NCBI GenBank assembly: GCA_030039815.1
Contig: JASHUW010000498.1
Location: 1-10,505, forward strand
Direction of reading: 5' to 3'
DNA: 10,505 bases
Origin: Alphaproteobacteria bacterium
Lineage (GTDB): Bacteria; Pseudomonadota; Alphaproteobacteria; ATCC43930; CGMCC-115725
The position numbers and the translations under genes were made by a program. Below are positions 1 to 6,571 of the stretch, piece by piece. The notes under the pieces were generated by a model. It made no database searches. It was given only the letters and a program-made list of their open reading frames with translations, and had not been told where the DNA came from. Numbering within the stretch: the first letter of the stretch is position 1; the number at the start of each line of letters is the position of its first letter.

Positions 1-1157
1 GGCATCTGCGTGTCGCTCCACACCGAGAAATCGAAGGTCAGCCGGCAGATCACCGACACCACGACGTTCAGTACCTCCGACGGCACGCCCGACAGGTCGA
101 GGATGGTGATCGGCTTGCCGCTCACCGGAATCCTGAAAAGTTGCGCCAGGATGTCCGACATCTCGTCGCGCAGCGTCAGGGTGTTGCCGAACATGAAGCC
201 GAACCGGACGTCATTCTGCAGCGCCAGCAAGCGGGTCTTGACCAGCTGATAGGCAGCGACACTGTCGGGCCGATTGAGCGAGCCCATCGCATGATCGAGA
301 TAGCGGACGAGATCCGATACCCGGTAGGGCATCGGCGTATCGACGCTGCAATGACGGTCGGTCGGCGTCTTACCAAGGAAGGCGAGCTTGGCGCTTAGCA
401 CGGCCTCGCTGAGTATCTTCCACTGTTCGGCGCGGTGGCTGGTCTCGCCCACCACGATTTCGGCCAGCTCGTCGAAATTGAACAGCCAATAAGGGAGGTG
501 CAGCCCGTCGCCGGGGCTCAGCACGATCGCTTCCTCGGGGAAGGCGTGGGCGTATTCGCAATGCGGGTCGAGCAGGATGACGTGGGCGTGCGGGTTCTTT
601 TGGATCACCGAGCGCAGGATCGTCGCGACCGCGCAGGATTTACCGGAGCCGGTTGTGCCGACGATGCTGAAATGCTTGCCGAGCAGGTCGTTGACCAAGA
701 GGAAGGCCGGAACGTCGGTGTCCTGGTGGATCGAGCCGACGGGGATCGCTGCTTCGCGCGGCGGTGCATAAACCTGCGCCAGATCGTCGGGGGTCGCGAC
801 GAAGACCGGGTCTTCAAGGGCGGGAAACACGGAAACGCCGCGGCGGAAGCCGTCGGTTCTGCCCGACGGGCTGAACGACGTTTCGCCGATCAACTCGATC
901 TCGACGATCTTAAGATCGTCGTCTGGTGTCGCGACCGAGGGTAAGGGCACGCGCAGGCTGCTCACCATGCCGAACACGACCGAAGTGCGCGTGCGGATCT
1001 TGACCAGCGCAGCCATCGCCAGCGGCTCACGGGGCGGGGCCCCGGGCTTCGCCGGCTGCAGCAAGACGACCAGCTGCGCCGCCGAGACGGCGATGACCCG
1101 GCCAATGGGTTCGGCCTCGTCGGCCATAGGGATCACAAATTGCGTCATCACGGTCAT
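1..1157 (-). CDS. HerA-like P-loop ATPase (DUF87/HAS-barrel type), C-terminus beyond left edge
   Basis: The minus strand is open from an ATG at 1157 to the window edge, giving 385 codons with no stop. Walker A is GTTGSGKS at residues 167-174. It is followed by VILLDPHCEY (about 193-202), which resembles the conserved hydrophobic-DPHGEY strand of HerA/DUF87 ATPases. A Walker B-like strand, ITILDLSGVPSE, lies at about 350-361. Residues 15-120 are beta-rich and fit the N-terminal HAS barrel of the family. HerA/FtsK-class proteins are hexameric DNA-pumping motors, best known with the nuclease NurA in end resection or as motors in defence complexes. That role is inherited from the family, not shown here. 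The start overlaps the kinase stop as ATGA. A second in-frame ATG lies at 1148. The arginine-finger region and C-terminus are outside the window, and no nuclease partner is visible. Family is confident, function is open. Confidence 0.88.
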   Translation of the reverse strand, partial: MTVMTQFVIPMADEAEPIGRVIAVSAAQLVVLLQPAKPGAPPREPLAMAALVKIRTRTSVVFGMVSSLRVPLPSVATPDDDLKIVEIELIGETSFSPSGRTDGFRRGVSVFPALEDPVFVATPDDLAQVYAPPREAAIPVGSIHQDTDVPAFLLVNDLLGKHFSIVGTTGSGKSCAVATILRSVIQKNPHAHVILLDPHCEYAHAFPEEAIVLSPGDGLHLPYWLFNFDELAEIVVGETSHRAEQWKILSEAVLSAKLAFLGKTPTDRHCSVDTPMPYRVSDLVRYLDHAMGSLNRPDSVAAYQLVKTRLLALQNDVRFGFMFGNTLTLRDEMSDILAQLFRIPVSGKPITILDLSGVPSEVLNVVVSVICRLTFDFSVWSDTQM

Positions 1158-2014
1158 CCCGGGCTGTTTGGGTTGAGGCGCTGGGCGGGAAGCGAAATTT
1201 CGACGGTCGTGCCCACGCCGACCTGGCTGGTGAGCGCCAGGTCGCCGCCGTGCATGCGCGTCATCGCGCGGGCGAGGGGCAGGCCCAGGCCGACGCCATC
1301 GTTCTCACGGGTGAGATGGTCTTCGACCTGGCTGAACGGCTCGAAGACGCGGCTCAAATGGTCGGGTGGGATGCCGCGGCCGGTGTCGCTGACGCGTATG
1401 GTCAGCGCACCGGGACGATCGAGCGCGGCGGAGACCCGGACGGTGCCGCCTTCGCGGTTGAACTTCACCGCATTCGAGAGCAGGTGGACAAAAACCTGCT
1501 TCATGCGGTTGGGGTCGAGGCGGATGAGGGCGTCGGTGCCCCCTTCATCGATGATCGTGACCGATTTCGCCACGGCTTCTGCCGAAACCGCCCTGATCGA
1601 AGCGCCGATCACCTCGCCCAGCGTGACGACCTGCTCGTCGAGTTCGACCTTGCCCGCTTCAATGCGCGCGAGGGTCAGGACGTCGTTGATCATCGTCAGC
1701 AGACGCGTCCCCGCCTCGTGGATGTATTTACCGTAGGCGGCGTGGTCGCCCATGCCGCCACCCGACTGGATGATTTCGGAAAATCCGATGATCGCGTTGA
1801 GCGGCGTCCGCAACTCATGCGTGACATTGGCGAGGAAATTGGTCTTGGCGCGATCGGCGGTCTGCGCCTGCACCATGGCCTCCTCGGCAAGCCGGGCGGC
1901 TTCTACGGCGTTGTGCCGAGCGGCGGTCAGCGCGTGCTCGGTATGCCGCCGCTCGAGCAGCGAGCCGAGCTGCAGGCAGTAGTCGTCGAGCAGGGTCGTA
2001 TCGTTGCGCCGCAT
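1154..2014 (-). CDS. Soluble sensor histidine kinase (HisKA + HATPase_c)
   Basis: This 286-residue protein has a complete transmitter module. The H-box is THELRTP with the phospho-accepting His66, the N-box Asn is residue 181 in LLSNAVKFN, G1 is DTGRGI (210-215), the F-box is FEPF (224-227), and G2 is GVGLGL (240-245). It should autophosphorylate and pass phosphate to an unidentified response regulator. Residues 20-60 are Ala/Glu/Arg-rich and probably form a coiled coil or signalling helix. There is no transmembrane segment, PAS, GAF or receiver domain, so the input is cytosolic or comes through a partner. The ATG at 2014 is the first usable start: an in-frame TAG lies at 2056-2054 and no alternative start codon lies between. 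The stop overlaps the HerA-like ATPase start by ATGA, implying co-translation. No response regulator gene is in the window. Confidence 0.93.
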   Translation of the reverse strand: MRRNDTTLLDDYCLQLGSLLERRHTEHALTAARHNAVEAARLAEEAMVQAQTADRAKTNFLANVTHELRTPLNAIIGFSEIIQSGGGMGDHAAYGKYIHEAGTRLLTMINDVLTLARIEAGKVELDEQVVTLGEVIGASIRAVSAEAVAKSVTIIDEGGTDALIRLDPNRMKQVFVHLLSNAVKFNREGGTVRVSAALDRPGALTIRVSDTGRGIPPDHLSRVFEPFSQVEDHLTRENDGVGLGLPLARAMTRMHGGDLALTSQVGVGTTVEISLPAQRLNPNSPG

Positions 2015-2068
2015 GGAACCGATGATCTCGCCGAGCCGGTTTGCTCCGCTGCTCTACCATCGGTTTCC
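2015..2068 (-). promoter_or_regulatory. Inverted repeat in the histidine kinase 5' leader
   Basis: Read on the minus strand, the arm GGAAACCGATG (2068-2058) pairs with CATCGGTTCC (2024-2015), with one bulged A. The 3' arm ends directly before the kinase ATG at 2014. Within the 33-base loop a smaller GAGC/GCTC pair (2046-2043 with 2036-2033) could form. Such a stem would sit over the ribosome landing site and could modulate kinase translation, or the DNA repeat could be an operator. No strong Shine-Dalgarno sequence was seen for this start. The pairing is visible; the regulatory role is inference. Confidence 0.35.
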
Positions 2069-2211
2069 TAAAGAAGTGCTTTATGCGGCGACGTATTCGA
2101 TGTCAGGCGCGGGTCGCGCAGCGGACGCAACGGCGCCGCAGCGACAACGCGGCATCGCTTCACTTTACGTTTCCACTTGCCCTGCCGGCCCGGCGACCGC
2201 ACTTTTTTGTC

Positions 2212-4707
2212 ATGGCAACGCTGAGCGCCGCTTCGCGCCTGGTCGCGATCCTGGGGCCGACGAATACGGGCAAGACCCATCTGGCGATCGAGCGCATGCT
2301 CGATCACCAGAGCGGCATGATCGGCTTCCCGCTACGTCTTCTGGCGCGGGAAAACTACGATCGCGTGGTGAAGCTGAAAGGCGCCCGCGCGGTGGCGCTG
2401 ATCACCGGCGAAGAGAAGATCCTGCCGCCCAATCCGTCCTATTTCGTTTGCACGGTCGAATCGATGCCGCTGGACCGGCTGGTCGAGTTTCTCGCGGTCG
2501 ACGAAATCCAGCTCTGCGCCGATCGTGAGCGCGGCCATGTCTTCACCGCGCGGTTGCTGCACGCGCGGGGTCTCAAGGAGACGATGTTTCTCGGCGCCGA
2601 TACGATCCGCCCGCTGCTGCGTCGCCTGGTGCCCGATGCCGTGCACATCAGCCGGCCACGCTTCTCGACGCTCTCCTATACCGGCCACAAGAAGGTGACG
2701 CGGCTGCCGCCGCGCTCCGGCGTCATCGCCTTCTCGATCGCCGACGTGTTTTCGCTGGCGGAACTCGTGCGGCGACAGCGTGGCGGCACGGCGATCGTTC
2801 TCGGGGCCTTGAGCCCGCGCGCCCGCAACGCCCAGGTCGGCATGTTCCAGGCCGGCGAGGTCGACTACCTGGTCGCCACCGACGCGATCGGCATGGGCCT
2901 CAACATGGATCTCCACCATGTCGCCTTCGCCCGCCTGGCTAAGTTCGACGGGCGCGGGCTGCGGCGCCTTTCCGCCGCCGAGATCGGGCAGATCGCGGGC
3001 CGCGCCGGCCGCCATATGAACGACGGCACGTTCGGTACCACGGCCGACGAGCGGCCGCTCGATCCAGAGGTCGTCAGCGCTGTCGAGGCGCACAAATTCG
3101 AGCCGTTGACACGCGTCCAATGGCGCAACGCCGCGCTGCGGTTCAATTCGATGGGGGCATTGCTCAACAGCCTCGACGAGCCGCCGCCGGCGCCGGGCCT
3201 CATTCAGACCCGCGACGCCGACGACCATCAGGTGTTGCGAGCACTCTCGCGCAATACCGACGTCGCGGCCCTGGCGACCAACCCTGGCGCGATACGGTTG
3301 CTCTGGGAGGTTTGCCAGATCCCCGACTTCCGCAAGATGATGAGCGACAGTCATGCGCGGTTCGTCGCGCAGTGCTTCCTGCATCTTGCGGGACCGAATG
3401 AGCGGCTGCCGACGCCGTGGATCGCATCGCAGATCGCCCAGCTCGACCGCGTCGACGGCGACATCGACACGCTGATGATGCGCATCGCGCATATCCGCAC
3501 CTGGACTTACATCACCCATCGCGCCGACTGGGTCGAGGGCGCGGCCGATTGGCAGGAGCGCGCCCGCGGCATCGAAGATCGGCTGTCGGACGCGCTGCAC
3601 GAAAGCCTCACCCAACGCTTTGTCGACCGCCGCTCGGCCCTTCTGGTGCGGCGCATGGCCGGCGACGACGAATTGCTGGCGTCGGTCGACGCAGCGGGCG
3701 AGGTAAAGGTCGAGGGCAGCTATGTCGGGCGGCTCGACGGGTTTCGCTTTATTCCCGACGCCAGCGACAGCACCGAATCGCGAATGCTGGCGACGGCGGC
3801 CAATCGGGTGCTGCGCGGTGAAATCGCGCAGCGGGCGCGGCGGCTGGCGGCGGATGGCGACGCGACGTTCACGCTCGATCCGGTGGGCAATCTCGCCTGG
3901 CGGGGCGGTATCGTCGGGCGGCTGGTCGCCGGCGATGGGCTGCTGACGCCGCGTGTTGAGGTTTCGGCCGGCGATTTCCTCGAAGGGGCGGCGCGCGAAG
4001 GCGTGCGCCGGCGACTGCAGGCCTTTGTGAAGGGTGAGGTGGAGCGGCGCCTCGCGCCGCTTTTCGCGCTGCGTGATCTGCCGCTGGGCGGCGTTGCACG
4101 CGGTCTGGCGTTTCAACTGGTCGACGCGCTCGGCTGCTTGCCAAGCGAGGCGGCTGCCGAACAGCTGCGGGCGCTCGACCGGGCGAGCCGGCGCGAGCTG
4201 GCGCGGGTCGGTGTGCGGTTTGGGGCCGAGAGCGTCTATGTCGAGCCGCTGCTCGGCGTGGACGCCGTGAGGTTCCGGGCGCTGCTTTGGGCCGTGCGGC
4301 AGGGCAGGGTGGCGCCGCGACTTCCCGGCGCTCGTTCGCTGGGCAAGGCGCTTTTTGTCGATCCCGCGCTGCCGCCATCGTTTTATGACGCGCTCGGGCG
4401 ACGGGTCGTTGGCGGCTTGGCGCTGCGCCCCGACCGGCTGGAACGCTTCTCGGCCGCGGCGCGTGAGCGGGCCAAGGCCGGCCCGTTCGCGGCTGGCCCC
4501 GAGTTGGCCGCGCTGGCCGGCGTTGCGGCGGGCGATTTGCGGCGTTTGCTGACGGATCTCGGGTATCGCGCGCTGATCCGCGATGGGGCGGAACTGTTCG
4601 TCGCACGGCCGCGACGCTTGCAGGATCGACCGCGCCGCGCGTCGCGCCGCAACGTGACGCAAGAGGGCCATCCCTTCGCCAAACTGAAGCAGCTGAAATT
4701 CGCGTGA
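2212..4707 (+). CDS. SUV3-like DExH-box helicase
   Basis: From the ATG at 2212 the protein has 831 residues. Walker A (motif I) is GPTNTGKT at 15-22, the DExH-box-like motif II is DEIQ at 97-100, motif V is ATDAIGMGLN at about 222-231, and motif VI is QIAGRAGR at 260-267. These and the opening LGPTNTGKTHLAIERML are typical of the bacterial/mitochondrial SUV3 group of SF2 helicases, which unwind RNA and work in RNA turnover in mitochondria. The bacterial members are poorly characterised. The C-terminal 500 residues are helical, Arg/Ala-rich and end in a basic tail (PFAKLKQLKFA). The reading frame is open upstream to 2041, but the 57 extra residues are low-complexity and basic, and homologues begin close to the Walker A motif, so 2212 is preferred despite lacking a clear Shine-Dalgarno. 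The stop overlaps the next start (GTGA). Confidence 0.92.
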   Translation: MATLSAASRLVAILGPTNTGKTHLAIERMLDHQSGMIGFPLRLLARENYDRVVKLKGARAVALITGEEKILPPNPSYFVCTVESMPLDRLVEFLAVDEIQLCADRERGHVFTARLLHARGLKETMFLGADTIRPLLRRLVPDAVHISRPRFSTLSYTGHKKVTRLPPRSGVIAFSIADVFSLAELVRRQRGGTAIVLGALSPRARNAQVGMFQAGEVDYLVATDAIGMGLNMDLHHVAFARLAKFDGRGLRRLSAAEIGQIAGRAGRHMNDGTFGTTADERPLDPEVVSAVEAHKFEPLTRVQWRNAALRFNSMGALLNSLDEPPPAPGLIQTRDADDHQVLRALSRNTDVAALATNPGAIRLLWEVCQIPDFRKMMSDSHARFVAQCFLHLAGPNERLPTPWIASQIAQLDRVDGDIDTLMMRIAHIRTWTYITHRADWVEGAADWQERARGIEDRLSDALHESLTQRFVDRRSALLVRRMAGDDELLASVDAAGEVKVEGSYVGRLDGFRFIPDASDSTESRMLATAANRVLRGEIAQRARRLAADGDATFTLDPVGNLAWRGGIVGRLVAGDGLLTPRVEVSAGDFLEGAAREGVRRRLQAFVKGEVERRLAPLFALRDLPLGGVARGLAFQLVDALGCLPSEAAAEQLRALDRASRRELARVGVRFGAESVYVEPLLGVDAVRFRALLWAVRQGRVAPRLPGARSLGKALFVDPALPPSFYDALGRRVVGGLALRPDRLERFSAAARERAKAGPFAAGPELAALAGVAAGDLRRLLTDLGYRALIRDGAELFVARPRRLQDRPRRASRRNVTQEGHPFAKLKQLKFA

Positions 4708-5069
4708 GCGGCGGGCGCGACACTTTTTCCGACAGAGCGAGCCGACGGCTCGATCAATGGCTGTGGTTCGCACGCTTCGCGAAGAGCCGCTCGCTCGCGG
4801 CGCGGCTGTGCGTGGCGGGCGTGGTCAACGTCAACGGCATCGCGGTCACTAAGCCCAATCATGCCGTCAGGCTGGGCGATGTCGTCATCGTGCCGCAGGG
4901 GGCCTGGCAGCGCACGGTCGAGGTGCTGGCTCTTGGCATACGCCGCGGCCCGGCGAGCGAAGCGCGCACCCTCTACCGCGAGACCGGTTCAGCGCGCCGC
5001 GCCGATCTCGCGCCGGCGTGGGACCCCTTGGTGCTTGCCGATGACGGCTGGAGCAAGGCGCGCCCCTGA
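4704..5069 (+). CDS. S4-domain RNA-binding protein (HSP15/HslR-like)
   Basis: This 121-residue protein opens with RLDQWLWFARFAKSRSLAARL (about 15-35), the signature helix pair of the S4 RNA-binding fold, followed by the strand-loop VNVNGIAVTKPNHAVRLGD (41-59). The S4 module spans about residues 14-72, and the tail is Arg-rich and basic. E. coli HslR, of similar size, binds stalled 50S subunits carrying peptidyl-tRNA. A comparable ribosome-rescue role is plausible but unproven here. The GTG start at 4704 overlaps the helicase TGA, so the two are translationally coupled, supporting a shared RNA-related job. No later in-frame ATG precedes the domain, which supports the GTG. Confidence 0.9.
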   Translation: MSGGRDTFSDRASRRLDQWLWFARFAKSRSLAARLCVAGVVNVNGIAVTKPNHAVRLGDVVIVPQGAWQRTVEVLALGIRRGPASEARTLYRETGSARRADLAPAWDPLVLADDGWSKARP

Positions 5070-5093
5070 CGCAGGGTTTGCGGCATCGCGCCC

Positions 5094-5120
5094 TCGACAG
5101 AGCTCGAAACCCTATGCTAT
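5094..5120 (+). promoter_or_regulatory. Possible promoter for the glycan operon (weak)
   Basis: TCGACA (5094-5099) matches five of six bases of the sigma70 -35 consensus. TATGCT (5113-5118) matches four of six bases of the -10 but with only a 13-base spacer; TGCTAT (5115-5120) gives 15. This is the only plausible site in the 106 bases between the S4 gene and the ABC ATPase. If used, transcription would start after the upstream in-frame ATG at 5119, supporting 5176 as the ATPase start. The spacing is poor, so confidence is low. Confidence 0.2.
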
Positions 5121-5175
5121 GGCCGTCGCGGCGCGCCACGCGGGCGTCGCTTCCTTGACCCATCAGCAGCGGCCA

Positions 5176-5934
5176 ATGGCTTCGATCAACCTGCGTAATG
5201 TTTCGGTCGAGTTTCCGATCTATCAGGCCGGCGCTCGCTCTTTAAAGAAGCTGCTGATCGCCGGCTCGACGCGCGGCAACCTAGCGCGCGACGCACGTGA
5301 CCGCGTCATGGTGCGAGCGCTACATGATATCTCGCTGAGCATCGAGAATGGCGAGCGGATCGGCCTGATCGGTGCCAACGGCGCCGGCAAAACGACGCTG
5401 CTCAAAGTGCTCGCCGGCATCTACAAGCCGACCGTCGGCCGCGTGCACATCACCGGGCACACGACGGCGCTCCTTAGTTCCTCGGTCGGGCTTGATGCCG
5501 ATTCAACCGGACGCGAGAACGTTATTCTGCGCGGACTGTATATGGATATTCATCCGGGCGATATGCGGGAGCGTGTGGAGCAGGTCGCCGAGTTCACCGA
5601 GCTTGGTGCCTATTTCGACATGCCGGTGCGTACCTATTCGGCCGGCATGATGGTCCGTCTCGCCTTCGCCGTCTCGACCTGTATTCGTCCGGAAATTCTC
5701 ATTCTTGACGAATGGCTAACGGCGGGAGACACACAGTTTCTCGAGAAGGCGCAGCGCCGAATGGAAGAGTTTGTAACGCAATCGAGCATCCTCGTTCTCG
5801 CCTCCCACTCGTTCGAGATGGTTTCGCAGTGGTGCCGGCGCGCGGTTTTTCTGAAGAGCGGCATGATCGAGGCGATCGGCCCGGTCGACCAAGTCGTCGC
5901 CCAGTGCCGCGAGAGCATGGCGGTCGCGGCCTGA
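5176..5934 (+). CDS. ABC exporter ATP-binding subunit, polysaccharide type (KpsT/Wzt-like)
   Basis: The 252-residue protein has Walker A GANGAGKT (66-73), a family-typical degenerate signature YSAGMMVRLAF (154-164), Walker B ILILDE (174-179), a D-loop AGD (183-185) and switch His211. Replacement of LSGGQ by (T)YSAGM and the opening SINLRNVSVEFPIY are characteristic of ATPases that drive export of capsule, O-antigen or teichoic acid chains across the inner membrane. Length fits KpsT: there is no extra C-terminal carbohydrate-recognition domain of the Wzt type. The permease expected beside it (KpsM/Wzm, ABC-2 type) is missing on both sides. The frame is open back to 4861 through the S4 gene, and an ATG also exists at 5119, but the conserved domain starts at 5176. 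The next gene starts 16 bases after the stop. Confidence 0.92.
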   Translation: MASINLRNVSVEFPIYQAGARSLKKLLIAGSTRGNLARDARDRVMVRALHDISLSIENGERIGLIGANGAGKTTLLKVLAGIYKPTVGRVHITGHTTALLSSSVGLDADSTGRENVILRGLYMDIHPGDMRERVEQVAEFTELGAYFDMPVRTYSAGMMVRLAFAVSTCIRPEILILDEWLTAGDTQFLEKAQRRMEEFVTQSSILVLASHSFEMVSQWCRRAVFLKSGMIEAIGPVDQVVAQCRESMAVAA

Positions 5935-5938
5935 GGCC

Positions 5939-5944
5939 GAAGGA
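5939..5944 (+). promoter_or_regulatory. Ribosome binding site for the HAD hydrolase
   Basis: GAAGGA lies six bases before the ATG at 5951, in the short gap after the ABC ATPase stop. It fixes the start of the HAD gene. Confidence 0.6.
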
Positions 5945-5950
5945 TCGCAA

Positions 5951-6571
5951 ATGGCCAACGGCGCGCGGATCGGGATCGACCTCGACAATACGCTCATTAG
6001 CTACGAAGACGTGTTCCGCACCTATGCGCAGCGTCGCGGGCTGATCGAGGCGGGGTTTCGCGGCGGCAAGGATGAGGTCCGTCGCGCGCTCCGCTGCCTG
6101 GAGGACGGCGAGCTCAAGTGGCGGAAGCTGCAGGGCGCGGTGTATGGCAAGGGGGTCGCCGACGCTGTGCTGTTCGATGGCGCCGATGCCTTTCTGCGCC
6201 GGGCCAGCGCGCTGGGCCGTGAGATTGTCATCGTCAGCCACAAGACCGAGTTCGGACATTATGACCCGGACAGGATCAATCTGCGGGAAGCGGCCTTGAC
6301 CTGGATGCGCACGCAGGGTTTTTTCGATTCGGGCAGGTTGGGCGTCGCGCCCGACAAGGTGAGGTTCACCGCGACGCGTGGCGAGAAAGTGGCCCTGATC
6401 CGCGAGTTCGGGGTGGACTATTTTATCGATGACCTGCCCGAGGTCTTGGAGCATCCGGACTTCCCGCTTGAGGTGACCGGCATCCTCTTTACCCGCGGGG
6501 TAACGGGTGAAGCGACCTATCCGCGGGTTGCGGCGCATTGGCGAGACATAGCCCGGATGGTGCTTCATTGA
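5951..6571 (+). CDS. HAD-superfamily hydrolase
   Basis: The 206-residue protein carries the four HAD motifs. Motif I is DLDNT with nucleophile Asp10 and acid/base Asp12, motif II Ser96 is in IVIVSHKTE, motif III is probably Lys146 in RGEKVALI, and motif IV is FIDDLPE with Asp160-Asp161 for magnesium. It should be a phosphatase or related phosphotransferase acting on a small phosphorylated compound in the cytosol. The region between motifs I and II (about 80 residues) is a helical cap. It is sandwiched between a glycan exporter ATPase and a kinase-fold protein, and its stop overlaps the kinase start, so a sugar-phosphate substrate is the best guess. The substrate cannot be read from the sequence. 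It does not look like a standard GmhB or KdsC. Confidence 0.85.
   Translation: MANGARIGIDLDNTLISYEDVFRTYAQRRGLIEAGFRGGKDEVRRALRCLEDGELKWRKLQGAVYGKGVADAVLFDGADAFLRRASALGREIVIVSHKTEFGHYDPDRINLREAALTWMRTQGFFDSGRLGVAPDKVRFTATRGEKVALIREFGVDYFIDDLPEVLEHPDFPLEVTGILFTRGVTGEATYPRVAAHWRDIARMVLH
6555..6560 (+). promoter_or_regulatory. Ribosome binding site favouring the TTG start of the kinase-fold gene
   Basis: GGATGG lies seven bases before a TTG at 6568 that overlaps the HAD stop as TTGA. This supports TTG 6568 over the other in-frame TTG at 6538, which would need a 34-base overlap with the HAD gene. Confidence 0.45.

Noticed and set aside
435..944. Plus-strand open frame of 169 codons
   Set aside because: It lies opposite the HerA-like ATPase, whose Walker A is clear on the minus strand; the translation is an Asp/Arg/Val-rich antisense product.
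1250..2071. Plus-strand open frame of 273 codons
   Set aside because: It is antisense to the histidine kinase, which shows every kinase box on the other strand.
2332..4773. Very long open frame (813 codons) on the minus strand opposite the helicase
   Set aside because: Its translation is Arg/Gln/Pro-rich with no domain, and the plus frame carries all helicase motifs. It is a GC-rich shadow frame.
4861..5175. N-terminal extension of the ABC ATPase overlapping the S4 gene
   Set aside because: The extension is Arg/Ala/Pro-rich out-of-frame translation of the S4 gene; the ABC domain begins at 5176.
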